DNA from: Jingweiarchaeum tengchongense
GTDB lineage: Archaea > Nanobdellota > Nanobdellia > Jingweiarchaeales > Jingweiarchaeaceae
Length of the DNA stretch: 64,000 nucleotides
Direction of reading: 5' to 3'
Assembly (NCBI GenBank): GCA_038874075.1
Contig: JAVZDD010000005.1
Span: 5,776 to 69,775 of the forward strand
In this document: in pieces, positions 34,230 through 43,362 of the stretch
Layout of the letters: each line of letters opens with the position of its first letter
How positions within the stretch are numbered: position 1 is the first letter of the stretch
The notes under the pieces: generated by a model
Told to the model about the DNA's origin: nothing
The model's input: the letters and a program-made list of their open reading frames with translations, nothing else
Database searches by the model: none
Made by a program: the position numbers and the translations under genes

Positions 34230-35376
34230 ACAAGTAGTATATATAAGGAGTGATTATATTTAAAATTAACACCATGGTAAAAATTGAAAAAATTGCATTT
34301 ATTACGAGTTGTAACGTCTTCTTTTCTTTGATGAATATGTTGAAAATATCATAAACAATCCTCCCACCATCGGCAATCCATATTGGTATCAAATTGACCA
34401 TACCAACGCTCAGATTCAAATTTATGGTCCATGTGATCACATTCAAAATTTTAAAAAATAAATTAAGTAGTGTTTTTCCGTATTTCATAACCGCTTCTTT
34501 CTTATATTCCCAGTTTTGCGTGACTGTAACGCCCATATAAGCTTTATTTTGCTTCTCACTAAGTTTTATATAAAAAGTACCATTTTCTGTTTGTACAGCA
34601 ACAATTTCCCCAGGATTTGATTGGTTCATAAATTGTACAAATTCAGTTATATTGTTTATTTCAAAATCGTTAATTCTTTTAATAACCATGTTCTCTTTTA
34701 AACTTGCATTAAAGGCTGGAGAATTTTTTTCAACAGAGATTATTTTAACCCCATCTAGATGGACCAGATTGGTTGTAATTGGTGATAGAAATACCGATGT
34801 AAGATAGATTAGTAAAAAGGCAAGTGATATGTTCGCAATTGAACCAATACTTGCCACCCTCAATCTTTTTATCCTACTTTCCTTCAACATTTGTCTTTCA
34901 TCTACTTCAGTAAATGCGATTGGTAAGAAGATAAATAAACCAAATCCTAAACTTTTGACTTTGATTTTTTCGTTTAATGCTACGATTGCATGTGAAATTT
35001 CATGAACGATTATCAGTATAAAAATTGAGATGATACCCTCAATAAATGGTATGTAAATGGGTGAACCTGGTATCTTTATTCCTGGTATTGCTAATGTGAT
35101 TGTTGGTTGCGGCTTTGGTACGGTTAGAATAGTGTACAAGCTCTGAAATAGGAAAATACAAATCTGAATCATAAAATAAACAGCAATGAAGATGGATATC
35201 GTTGATAAAATTTTTATGAATTTAAATTTGGATATTTTTTTGAGAAAATTCAAACCTTTCTTTGTCTTGAAAACATAGAAAACTTTCTCCATCACTTGTA
35301 ACTTATTTCTATTGATGTAAAATAAGATGATGAGTATCGAATAAAAGATAATCGCAATCAAAAAATCTGGAATCAT
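34198..35376 (-). CDS. Site-2 protease family intramembrane metalloprotease
   Basis: An M50-family protease of 392 residues with about seven hydrophobic segments. The zinc motif HEISH lies at residues 125-129 within a membrane helix, and the third ligand region is a late NLIPIWIADGGR segment, replacing the usual NLLPxxxxDGG. A PDZ-like domain lies between them (around residues 215-285). It probably cleaves membrane-bound proteins. ATG 35376 is chosen; a longer frame starting at 35463 runs into the L40e gene. Confidence 0.85.
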   Translation of the reverse strand: MIPDFLIAIIFYSILIILFYINRNKLQVMEKVFYVFKTKKGLNFLKKISKFKFIKILSTISIFIAVYFMIQICIFLFQSLYTILTVPKPQPTITLAIPGIKIPGSPIYIPFIEGIISIFILIIVHEISHAIVALNEKIKVKSLGFGLFIFLPIAFTEVDERQMLKESRIKRLRVASIGSIANISLAFLLIYLTSVFLSPITTNLVHLDGVKIISVEKNSPAFNASLKENMVIKRINDFEINNITEFVQFMNQSNPGEIVAVQTENGTFYIKLSEKQNKAYMGVTVTQNWEYKKEAVMKYGKTLLNLFFKILNVITWTINLNLSVGMVNLIPIWIADGGRIVYDIFNIFIKEKKTLQLVINAIFSIFTMVLILNIITPYIYYLYEQLALSYFR

Positions 35377-35414
35377 TTTAGAGAAAATAGGAAAATGAAT
35401 CTTATATTCTTTTT

Positions 35415-35585
35415 CTAACCTTTTACTTCTTTGTGTTTTGGTCTCAGTGCGCGTGAGCCGCACTTCCTACATTTAACCTTTCCAGACTTCACTTTATATG
35501 GGCTGGCTCTTATTTTTGACTTGCATACCCTACATACAAATACATTCTGAAACAGCCTTGATTCTGCTTCTTTGAATTTTGCCAT
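35415..35585 (-). CDS. rpl40e: Ribosomal protein L40e
   Basis: A 56-residue basic protein, MAKFKEAESRLF at the start, with a zinc ribbon of Cys18, Cys21, Cys39 and Cys42 and the tail ALRPK typical of L40e. It belongs to the 50S subunit. Its length matches the archaeal family. It lies between the transglutaminase and protease genes on the same strand and is easily missed because of its size. Confidence 0.88.
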   Translation of the reverse strand: MAKFKEAESRLFQNVFVCRVCKSKIRASPYKVKSGKVKCRKCGSRALRPKHKEVKG

Positions 35586-35609
35586 AGAGAAAGACTATGA
35601 AGGAGTCTA

Positions 35610-37244
35610 TTAATAAGCTTTTCTACCAAGGAATTCAAGTAACTTTGAAATAACTTTGTTAATGAAATAGATTAGATAATCGATCAATGTTTTTTCTTTG
35701 ACGATAAGGATGGATTCATAGTGATCTGTCTTATTTGCATACTCCAGGTAAACATTTACTTTGTAACTGCCCGTCTCATTCGGAATTTCCAATTGGTATT
35801 TAAATTCTTTCTCTTGAGTTATCAGAAACATACCTAGATCGTAATTGTAACTAATGTTGGAATAGTTTATTTTTAAACCTACATTTTTTAGAATGGTGTT
35901 TCCAACATTTTTAAGCTTTAAAAAAATGTTGGTTGGAAATGCGGTCTTATTCGGTGATATTAATATATCTGCTCTTAAAATGTTCTTCTCTATGGAAACA
36001 TTCTCTTGCGTAATTATTATTTCATCAAGTCTTGTTCTCTCAGTTATTTTGGGATTAATGGTCAAATTTAAATTAATTTCTCTTGCACCAAAAACAAAAA
36101 TTAAAATTGGATTGATGTACAGGGCATTTGGTTTAAGATTTTTTTGTGTATGGAATACATAATGAATTTGTTTTGATGAAAGTGGGGGTATAACAACACT
36201 CGAATACTCATCGCCATAGACTAATTCCAAATCTTTCACTTTCGTAATCATGGCACTTGTTAGTACGTAACTATTCAATGGATTTTTTATTTCTAGAATT
36301 AGAAGTACATTATCATCGCATGCTGCTATTTCCTTACTCAAATAAGCCTTCGATTCTAAAGCATCAAATGAACTTGAATAGTTAATTAATTCATAGGAAA
36401 AGCTGTAATTTGAATATAAAATTGATGCGTTACCTTCATAAGAGTAAACTGTTTCTACAGCGTTGGATGTATTGTCAGCATACAACCTAATGTGTGATGC
36501 ATCAACATAACCGAATTGTCCATATGTTGGATCAAATTCAACAAACCCGTTTTCCGGTATGTAAATATCTACCCACATATGTTCCCTCATTTCCTTTCCG
36601 GAATGGGCGATTCCAAACACATTCCTTGCTGGTATACCAACGCTTCTCAAAAATGCAACAAATAGAGAGGAAAAGCCACTGCATAACGCCTTCCTACTTT
36701 TTAATACATACGCTGGTGAAGTGTTCACACTGGAAACATAGATGAGTGACTCATCATATTTTATATTTTTACGTATCCAGTTAAAAAGTCTTAATATTGC
36801 ATCATAATAATCGATTGCACCCTGAACTATTTCACTTGCAGTTTTAGCAACTTCTTCATCGTATTCCCACTCTAAATACCTCTCAATCTCCTTAGGATAA
36901 TTTGTATATGGAAATGGATAGGATCGATTTAGTTTTGCGAATGTTTTGTTAAGGAAGATGGTTGAGTTAATCCACCAATCCACCCTGTTTTTTGGATGAT
37001 TGTATATTTTCGTGAAGACGGTGTTGTTGTATTTATCAATTGACAGGTTACCATTGTGCACAATTGAATGGTAGTTTTGTGGAACAAATCTAACAGTAAG
37101 ATTAAGCATTTGGAAGTTTCCACTCAGCAATATATACCCGCTTGCGTTAAATTGAATGAATGCTTCATTTGCTTTGTACTCTTGTGCTATTGAAATATTT
37201 ATAAGGATTAGAGTTACAAAAGCAATTACTAAAAATTTCTTCAT
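35610..37244 (-). CDS. Secreted transglutaminase-like protein
   Basis: A 544-residue protein with an N-terminal signal peptide (residues 1-20) and a transglutaminase core: Cys188 in KALCSGFSSL, His222 in REHMWVDIY and Asp238 in VEFDPTYG, the cysteine-protease-like triad. About 280 residues of beta-rich NEW3/CARDB-like sequence follow, with many N-x-S/T sites, and a final hydrophobic segment that may anchor it. It probably acts at the cell surface. It diverges from the RNase P operon. Confidence 0.82.
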   Translation of the reverse strand: MKKFLVIAFVTLILINISIAQEYKANEAFIQFNASGYILLSGNFQMLNLTVRFVPQNYHSIVHNGNLSIDKYNNTVFTKIYNHPKNRVDWWINSTIFLNKTFAKLNRSYPFPYTNYPKEIERYLEWEYDEEVAKTASEIVQGAIDYYDAILRLFNWIRKNIKYDESLIYVSSVNTSPAYVLKSRKALCSGFSSLFVAFLRSVGIPARNVFGIAHSGKEMREHMWVDIYIPENGFVEFDPTYGQFGYVDASHIRLYADNTSNAVETVYSYEGNASILYSNYSFSYELINYSSSFDALESKAYLSKEIAACDDNVLLILEIKNPLNSYVLTSAMITKVKDLELVYGDEYSSVVIPPLSSKQIHYVFHTQKNLKPNALYINPILIFVFGAREINLNLTINPKITERTRLDEIIITQENVSIEKNILRADILISPNKTAFPTNIFLKLKNVGNTILKNVGLKINYSNISYNYDLGMFLITQEKEFKYQLEIPNETGSYKVNVYLEYANKTDHYESILIVKEKTLIDYLIYFINKVISKLLEFLGRKAY

Positions 37245-37281
37245 ATTTACATTTATATTTTTGTCTTTTTATAAATTTATT

Positions 37282-37896
37282 ATGTTTTGTGACTTTAGAA
37301 TCTGTTTTTCAGAAGAAATTGATGAAGTTAGGAAATTATTGCAGAAATTCGGTTTTGATGGTGCGTGTATAATTATGGAAGATCTAAGTAGTTATGAAAA
37401 GACAAAGAAAAAAATTTTGGATATCAACATAAATAATTTTAAATTTTTATTCGGTCTGGAATTATCAAGTGGTAAAATAGATTTACTTAAAAATAGAAAG
37501 GAATTTGATTATTTTGTTTTCAGAGATCCAAGTTACAACATTGCAAGGATGCTTGTAAATAAGAAAAAAGTTGATTGCATATACTTCAGTAAAAAATTTT
37601 ATTTTAATGATATATTAGCAAAAAAAATGAAGCAAAATAAAATTGCTCTAGAATTCTGTTTTAATGATGTCTTGAATGCTGATGGAAAAGAAAGGTCAGT
37701 TATTTTATGGAATATGATTGTAGCTGCAAAAATTTGTAAAAAATATGGAACACCCTATATCATCACGAGTGGAGCCAAAAACATCTTTGAACTTAGGAAT
37801 AGAAACTCTCTCGAAAATTTTGCTAGAGTATTGGGCTTCCAAAAAACAAAAAATGCATTTTGTGTACCAAGGTTGTGTGATATACATGAAGATTAA
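37282..37896 (+). CDS. rnp3: RNase P protein component 3 (Rpp30)
   Basis: Rpp30 is a PHP-like TIM barrel subunit of archaeal RNase P, which matures tRNA 5' ends. The 204-residue protein starts MFCDFRICF and includes the segment GLELSSGKI and the late TSGAKNIFELRN with DLRS-type spacing known from the family. ATG 37282 is chosen because a longer frame would overlap the divergent transglutaminase gene. It opens the RNase P-proteasome-exosome operon and overlaps the next gene by 11 bases. Confidence 0.88.
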   Translation: MFCDFRICFSEEIDEVRKLLQKFGFDGACIIMEDLSSYEKTKKKILDININNFKFLFGLELSSGKIDLLKNRKEFDYFVFRDPSYNIARMLVNKKKVDCIYFSKKFYFNDILAKKMKQNKIALEFCFNDVLNADGKERSVILWNMIVAAKICKKYGTPYIITSGAKNIFELRNRNSLENFARVLGFQKTKNAFCVPRLCDIHED

Positions 37897-38212
37897 AAAG
37901 ATTTTAAGGGAACGAAAAAGATATATAGTATTTGATACTCTTTCAGAAGGTAAGGTAAATATAAATGAGTTAAAAAATTTAATTATAAGTACTTGCATAA
38001 AAGTACTTGGAGAAATAGAGTTTGCAAAGGCAAACATGCAGATATTGAAAATAGATGAGAAGGGGGGAATAATTAAAGTTTCAAATAACAAATTAAATGA
38101 AGTAAAATTTGCACTGTCTTTATTGAAAAAAATTAATAATACAAACATAATGATTATATGTAAAAAAGTATGTGGAACATTAAAAAAAGCAAAGAGAATA
38201 AAAGGTGAATAA
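37886..38212 (+). CDS. rnp2: RNase P protein component 2 (Pop5)
   Basis: Pop5 pairs with Rpp30 in RNase P. The 108-residue product begins MKIKKILRERKRYIVFDTLSEG and has the RNP-like alpha/beta fold pattern, with GEIEFAKANMQILKID in the middle, as in archaeal Pop5. The start ATG at 37886 lies inside the end of rnp3. The order rnp3-rnp2-psmA is conserved across archaea, which supports the call for a weakly conserved sequence. Confidence 0.88.
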   Translation: MKIKKILRERKRYIVFDTLSEGKVNINELKNLIISTCIKVLGEIEFAKANMQILKIDEKGGIIKVSNNKLNEVKFALSLLKKINNTNIMIICKKVCGTLKKAKRIKGE

Positions 38213-38213
38213 A

Positions 38214-38933
38214 ATGCCGACAAATATACCATCTGATTTAATGGGATATGACAGGGCTATAACTGTTTTTAGTCCTGATGGGAGATTGTTGCAGGTAGAG
38301 TATGCGAGAAAAACAGTTGCTCAAGGTACAACCGCAATCGGAATTGTTTGTAAAGATGGTGTTGTCCTTGTTGCAGATAAGAGAATATTAGATAAATTAA
38401 TTGTTGCCAGCAGCGTAGAAAAAGTATTTCAGATCGACACGCACATTGGTTGCACAATGTCAGGATTAATATCTGATGGCAGAGTTTTGGTTGAAAGAGC
38501 GCAGGAAGAAGCGCAGCGACATAGATTAGTGTATGACGAGCCAATAGATGTACTTGGCTTGACAAGAGAGATATGTAACTACAAACAATATTACACACAG
38601 TATGCTGGTGTTAGACCATTTGGTGTGAGTTTACTAATTGCTGGGGTGGATGAAAGTCCAAGATTGTTTTTGACAGAACCGAGTGGTATATTCTTTGAAT
38701 ATCAAGCAGTTGCAATTGGTGAAGGTGCGCCAGTCGCAAATAAAATACTTGAAGATGAATACAGGGAAGACATTACGATAGAACAGGGAATTGCACTTGC
38801 AATAAAAGCAATAAAAAAATTTTTGATGAATAAGTTCAAAAAAGACCGAATCGATGTCGCGATCATTGATACTCAAACAAAAAAATATAAAAAAATTTCT
38901 GGAGAAGAACTTGATAAATATATAAAGGAATAG
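38214..38933 (+). CDS. psmA: Proteasome alpha subunit
   Basis: The alpha-type signature GYDRAITVFSPDGRLLQVEY (about residues 11-30) is complete. The 239-residue protein forms the outer gate rings of the 20S particle and carries the N-terminal gating residues. A proteasome beta subunit is not in the window. ATG 38214 begins two bases after the rnp2 stop; an upstream start at 38205 would overlap it. Confidence 0.96.
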   Translation: MPTNIPSDLMGYDRAITVFSPDGRLLQVEYARKTVAQGTTAIGIVCKDGVVLVADKRILDKLIVASSVEKVFQIDTHIGCTMSGLISDGRVLVERAQEEAQRHRLVYDEPIDVLGLTREICNYKQYYTQYAGVRPFGVSLLIAGVDESPRLFLTEPSGIFFEYQAVAIGEGAPVANKILEDEYREDITIEQGIALAIKAIKKFLMNKFKKDRIDVAIIDTQTKKYKKISGEELDKYIKE

Positions 38934-38940
38934 ATCAGAA

Positions 38941-39630
38941 ATGGTTAAAATTGAAGATGCTGTAATAGCTAGATTAAAGAAAGATAATAAAGTTTTTGAA
39001 ATTCTAGTTGATTGTGAAAAAGCATTAGATTTCAAAAAAGGGAAAAGTGTCAGTATTAGGGATGTCTTAGCAGTTGAGGGTATTTTCAAGGATGCAAAAA
39101 AAGGGGAGAAGGCTTCTGGAATAAAAGATGTTTTTGGTACAGATGATGTGTTCGCTATATCTGAAAAGATAATAAAAGAGGGTGAGATTCAGCTAACGAC
39201 TGAGTATAGAAGAAAGCTTGTAGAAGATAAAAAGAAACAAATTATTGATGCGATTTCAAAGAAAGCAATTGATCCAAGAACAAATTTACCAATACCTCCA
39301 ACAAGGATTGAACTCGCGATGGAACAAGCGAGAGTGCATATCGACCCGTTTAAAAGCATTGATGAACAAGTAAAGAGCGTGATTGATGCAATAAAATTTA
39401 TCCTACCAATCAAAATTGAAAAGAAAAAGATACAGATAATATCGCCTGTCCAGTATTCTTCAAGAATACTAAATTTTGCGCAAAGACATTGCGAAATCAA
39501 GAAGGAGGAGTGGTTAAATGATGGTTCTCTAGTACTATTGATAGAGATACCTGCTGGTACAATGGGTGAGGTTCTTAGTGAAATAAATAAAATAAGTGGT
39601 GGAAAAATTGAAAGTAAAATAATTGAATAG
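38941..39630 (+). CDS. sdo1: SBDS-family ribosome maturation protein
   Basis: The archaeal Shwachman-Bodian-Diamond homologue of 229 residues acts in 50S maturation. The N-terminal FYSH domain (KVFEILVDCEKALDFKKG) is followed by a helical domain with TEYRRKLVEDKKKQI and IPPTRIELAMEQA, and a ferredoxin-like C-terminal domain. Placement between psmA and rrp4 is conserved. It starts seven bases after psmA. Confidence 0.96.
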   Translation: MVKIEDAVIARLKKDNKVFEILVDCEKALDFKKGKSVSIRDVLAVEGIFKDAKKGEKASGIKDVFGTDDVFAISEKIIKEGEIQLTTEYRRKLVEDKKKQIIDAISKKAIDPRTNLPIPPTRIELAMEQARVHIDPFKSIDEQVKSVIDAIKFILPIKIEKKKIQIISPVQYSSRILNFAQRHCEIKKEEWLNDGSLVLLIEIPAGTMGEVLSEINKISGGKIESKIIE

Positions 39631-39639
39631 GTGATGATG

Positions 39640-40329
39640 ATGGGGAAGTTGAATGTAAAACCAAGGGAAATTGTCGTTCCTGGCGAACCGTTAGCCGAAG
39701 GTCTCGAATACTTACCATCTGGAGGAACTTACAGAGAAAATGAGAATATCTACGCAAGCAAACTTGGTATTGTTGAAATAGATGGCAAAATAATAAAAGT
39801 AATACCATTGACTGGTGTGTATATACCTAGCAAGGATGATAGGGTTATAGGAAAAGTCATTGACTTTGGGTTTTCTGATTGGTATGTGGATATTGGATCA
39901 CCATATCCTGCTAATCTAAGGATGAGCGAAGTAGTTACTGGTTATGTTGACTTAATGAAAACAGATTTGAGCAAATATCTTGACATAGGTGATATCATTT
40001 TCACCAAAATTCTAAATATCTCAAAATCAAAGTTTATCCAGCTAACAATGAAGGACATTGGATTAAAGAAACTAAGTGATGGCAAAATAATAAAGATAAT
40101 ACCATATAAAGTTCCAAGAGTAATCGGAAAACAAGGGAGTATGATCAATCTAATTAAGGAAAAAACAAATTGTGAAATTATTGTTGGACAGAATGGTTGG
40201 ATTTGGATCAAAGGGAAAAATACAGAAGATGAGTTACTCGCAACAAAAGTGATATATTTAATTGAAAGTGAAAGTCATCTTTCTGGATTAACAGAAAAAA
40301 TCAAACAAATGTTGGATAGAAGGGGATGA
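39640..40329 (+). CDS. rrp4: Exosome subunit Rrp4
   Basis: Rrp4 is a cap subunit guiding RNA into the exosome. The 229-residue protein has an N-terminal region (PREIVVPGEPLAEG), an S1 domain around residues 60-130 and a KH domain with VIGKQGSMINL as GxxG loop. Four tandem starts GTG/ATG occur at 39631-39640; the last is used because GGTGATGATG upstream acts as the Shine-Dalgarno. Confidence 0.95.
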   Translation: MGKLNVKPREIVVPGEPLAEGLEYLPSGGTYRENENIYASKLGIVEIDGKIIKVIPLTGVYIPSKDDRVIGKVIDFGFSDWYVDIGSPYPANLRMSEVVTGYVDLMKTDLSKYLDIGDIIFTKILNISKSKFIQLTMKDIGLKKLSDGKIIKIIPYKVPRVIGKQGSMINLIKEKTNCEIIVGQNGWIWIKGKNTEDELLATKVIYLIESESHLSGLTEKIKQMLDRRG

Positions 40330-41021
40330 TGATGGAAAAAAGGTTTGATGGTAGAAAATTTGATGAGTTACGCGAAATAGAAGTAAAGGTGGGTATTTTA
40401 AGTGCTTGCGATGGTTCTGCAATGTTTAGAATTGGAAATACGATCGCAATTGCGGGTGCATTTGGACCCAGGGAATGTCATCCAAAACATTTACAGGATC
40501 CCGAAAAGGCAATACTGAAATGCCATTATGATATGATGACTTTTTCTGTTCCTGAAAGAAAGAGCCCTGGTCCAGGTAGGAGGGAAATTGAATTATCTTC
40601 TGTGATAAGAAGAGCATTGACTCCAGCGATTTTTTTAGAGGAATTTCCAAAAACATCAATTGATGTTTTTATACAAATAATGCAGGCAGATGCTGGCACT
40701 AGATGCGCAAGTATATGTGCTGCTTCTCTTGCACTAGCTGAAGCAGGCATACCAATGAGGGACTTGGTAAGTGCTGTTGGTGTGGGTAAAGTAAATGGTA
40801 AACTCGTATTGGACTTGACAAAGGAAGAAGAAGATACGGAGGGTGCCGTTGATATGCCAATTGCAATCATGCCAGGGAAGAAAAAAATTACATTATTGCA
40901 GATGGATGGAAAGTTAAGCAGGGATGAACTTGAAGAAGCAATAAAACTTGGAGTTAAAGGTTGCTTACAAATATACGAAATTCAAAAAAAAGCATTGAAA
41001 GAAAAGTATAAGGTGAGGTAA
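40326..41021 (+). CDS. rrp41: Exosome catalytic subunit Rrp41
   Basis: Rrp41 is the RNase PH-like subunit carrying the phosphorolytic site. The sequence shows FDGRKFDELREI at the start, arginines in SVPERKSPGPGRREIE, and ADAGTRCASICAASLAL, all family signatures. Length 231 is normal. Its start overlaps the rrp4 stop as ATGA. It works as a hexameric ring with Rrp42. Confidence 0.96.
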   Translation: MMMEKRFDGRKFDELREIEVKVGILSACDGSAMFRIGNTIAIAGAFGPRECHPKHLQDPEKAILKCHYDMMTFSVPERKSPGPGRREIELSSVIRRALTPAIFLEEFPKTSIDVFIQIMQADAGTRCASICAASLALAEAGIPMRDLVSAVGVGKVNGKLVLDLTKEEEDTEGAVDMPIAIMPGKKKITLLQMDGKLSRDELEEAIKLGVKGCLQIYEIQKKALKEKYKVR

Positions 41022-42395
41022 ATGAGAAGGGTCAAAATAAGAGGTATATATGCAACTGCATTAACAAAACTATTGAAAGATAGAAATTTTGAGATTGTGC
41101 TTCCTTCTGAAAAAATTTCTGAAAGGTTTGACCTATCAAATAATAGCGGTGCTGATATCTTGATATATGATAAAGAAGATATGAATGGTGTGACAATACA
41201 TGGAAATGGATGTGAAGAAGTTATAAGCATCTTGAAAGAAGAATTTGATGATGTGATAATTAGGAAAGTTGAAAGTGGAGCTATATATTGTGGCTTCATT
41301 AAAGAGGTAGACCCAAAGCGTAAGGATATTTTAATAGACATTGGTGCAGATAAATATGGCTTACTTTCATTACATAATTATTGGGGATATCTGAGAGAAG
41401 GAGAAAAGGTTCTAGTCCAGGTAAAAGGAGAAATAAAAGATTTTTATCTGCTATCAAATCAGTTAAGAATGTTTGGAGAAAGTCTAGTGTTAATAAAAAA
41501 TGGCTTCACGAAATTAAGTAAACACATAAAGAACCAAATCGAGAAGGATAAGTTATTAGATTTAAGCAAAGAAGCAAAGATGAAGGGTTGGGGTATACTT
41601 GTCAAGTCACTTGCAGAGGGTAGAGATATTAAAGAATTAAGGGCTGAGATGGAAAGATTAATTGAAAAAGAAAGTGAAATAAGAAAAAGATTTGAGAATG
41701 CTGAAAAACCGACAATTTTAGAAAATGGATTTGAAATTTATTTTGTTGATTTTACGCCAATGAGTAAGGCAAAATTAGATAGAATAAGAAATTCCGTTGA
41801 AAAAACAATCGAAGGACATCATTTACTAAAATCTGGAAATCTTTGTGAACTGGCTGATTTTGCTGATTCATTGATTGGTGAAATTGAGGAGAAGAAGATA
41901 ATCGAAAAGATAAGTGCTGTGATAAAGGAAGAACTCCCTCGTGTCGGTAATAAGTACCAAGTAGTTGTCAAAAAATTGAATGGCACGGAAAGAACAGTTC
42001 ACGGAGTAATAAGTGAAATGAACGATTTTGTTAAGATAAAGAGAAATTTAAAGGCTGGAAGGAAATATGATGCGCTGGACATGGAGATAGAGGAAGGAGA
42101 TTATGCGCTTACATTTATTAAAAATGGTGCTTGGTTAATGAAAAATGAATATTACAACAAAGATGGAAAGTTAAAGGGAAAATATTTCTCAATAACGACA
42201 GCGATTGAGTTGTTCCCTAAATTTGCGAGATGCATTGACTTGGAGTTAGATGTGGTGGAGAACAGCAATGGTGAGAGGAAAATAATTGATATGGAGATCA
42301 TGGAAGAAAAAATAAAAGAAGGTGTAATAAGTAAGAAGATGGGTGATAAGGCAATTGAAATTGCAAATAGAATAATGAGTGGTGAATTGAAATGA
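41022..42395 (+). CDS. fau-1: FAU-1, RNase E/G-like RNA-binding protein
   Basis: The 457-residue protein matches the archaeal FAU-1 family: an N-terminal region and an S1-like domain (VESGAIYCGFIKEVDPKRKD, LIDIGADKYGLLSL) that resembles RNase E/G, then helical sequence, and a C-terminal DUF402 domain with KGKYFSITTAIELFPKFARC and YIDLELDVV-like strands. Family members bind AU-rich RNA and have been proposed as RNases. It follows rrp41 with no gap and overlaps rrp42 by four bases, which ties it to exosome expression. Confidence 0.87.
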   Translation: MRRVKIRGIYATALTKLLKDRNFEIVLPSEKISERFDLSNNSGADILIYDKEDMNGVTIHGNGCEEVISILKEEFDDVIIRKVESGAIYCGFIKEVDPKRKDILIDIGADKYGLLSLHNYWGYLREGEKVLVQVKGEIKDFYLLSNQLRMFGESLVLIKNGFTKLSKHIKNQIEKDKLLDLSKEAKMKGWGILVKSLAEGRDIKELRAEMERLIEKESEIRKRFENAEKPTILENGFEIYFVDFTPMSKAKLDRIRNSVEKTIEGHHLLKSGNLCELADFADSLIGEIEEKKIIEKISAVIKEELPRVGNKYQVVVKKLNGTERTVHGVISEMNDFVKIKRNLKAGRKYDALDMEIEEGDYALTFIKNGAWLMKNEYYNKDGKLKGKYFSITTAIELFPKFARCIDLELDVVENSNGERKIIDMEIMEEKIKEGVISKKMGDKAIEIANRIMSGELK

Positions 42396-43165
42396 GTGAA
42401 AAGAAAAGTTATCTCAAACATTTAGCCGAGAAAAATGTAAGGTTGGATGAAAGGGATATGTTCGAGTATAGAAAACCAATCGAAATAAAAACGAATGTAT
42501 CAAAAAATGCAGATGGATCTGCATTTGTAAAACTTGGCGAAACACAAGTGATTGCTGGAGTAAAAATTAGCGTGGGTGAACCATTTCCAGACAGACCGGA
42601 TGAGGGTACTTTTATTGTGAATGCTGAATTTGCGGCCATTGCATCACCAAGATTTGAACCAGGTCCGCCTGGTGAAGATGCAATTGAATTGGCGAGAATT
42701 ATTGATCGAGGAATTAGGAGCGCAAATGCGATTGATCTCAAGAAACTCTGTATTGATTCTGGAAAACTTGTCTGGATAATTTTCATTGATATCTATGCAC
42801 TAAATTATGATGGAAACTTAGTTGATGCATCTATGTTGGCAGCTATGGCAGCGCTAAAGGATGCTAGATTTCCGAAGCTGGATGGTGAAAAAATTGTTTA
42901 TGGAGAAAAAACAGATAAAAAATTACCAATAAATAGTATTCCAATAAGTTGTACATTTGTAAGAATAGGGAATGCAATGATAATTGATCCAAACTTAAAG
43001 GAAGAGGATGCAAGTAACTGTGGGCTCGTAGTCACTTGTAATGAAAATGATGAGATTTGCGCATTACAAAAACTTGGATTAGAAGCAATCAATGAAGATG
43101 AGGTTCTAAAGTGTGTGGAAATTGCGATTGAAAAATCAAAGGAACTAAGAAAATATGTGGGGTAA
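42392..43165 (+). CDS. rrp42: Exosome subunit Rrp42
   Basis: The non-catalytic RNase PH-like subunit of the exosome ring. RLDERDMFEYRKPIEI at the start and ASPRFEPGPPGEDAIELARI are typical of Rrp42, which has lost the phosphate-binding residues of Rrp41. Length 257 is normal. It is translated through an ATGA overlap with FAU-1, so both exosome ring subunits flank that gene. Confidence 0.95.
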   Translation: MSEKKSYLKHLAEKNVRLDERDMFEYRKPIEIKTNVSKNADGSAFVKLGETQVIAGVKISVGEPFPDRPDEGTFIVNAEFAAIASPRFEPGPPGEDAIELARIIDRGIRSANAIDLKKLCIDSGKLVWIIFIDIYALNYDGNLVDASMLAAMAALKDARFPKLDGEKIVYGEKTDKKLPINSIPISCTFVRIGNAMIIDPNLKEEDASNCGLVVTCNENDEICALQKLGLEAINEDEVLKCVEIAIEKSKELRKYVG

Positions 43166-43170
43166 TTAAA

Positions 43171-43362
43171 ATGGAAAAATACACAAAATTTGAAAAAGCA
43201 AGGATAATAGGTGCAAGAGCACTTCAATTGTCAATGGGTGCACCAATGTTAATTAAAAAACCAGAAGGTGTGTATAGTGCAATTGAAATCGCAAAAATTG
43301 AGTTTTCAGCAGGAGTGCTACCAATCACAGTGAAAAGAATAATGCCAGGAGAATTGAAATGA
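43171..43362 (+). CDS. rpoK: RNA polymerase subunit K (Rpb6 homologue)
   Basis: A 63-residue subunit with TKFEKARIIGARALQLSMGAP and IAKIEFSAGVLPITVKR, the conserved core of RpoK/Rpb6, which stabilises polymerase assembly. In many archaea rpoK sits with eno and rpsB after rpoN; here the rpoN-side genes are missing and rrp42 is upstream. It overlaps eno by four bases. Confidence 0.96.
   Translation: MEKYTKFEKARIIGARALQLSMGAPMLIKKPEGVYSAIEIAKIEFSAGVLPITVKRIMPGELK

Noticed and set aside
35377..35463. Longer start for the S2P protease
   Set aside because: It overlaps the L40e gene, and the extension is charged and not hydrophobic.
37156..37281. Longer start for Rpp30
   Set aside because: It overlaps the divergent transglutaminase start; family length fits ATG 37282.
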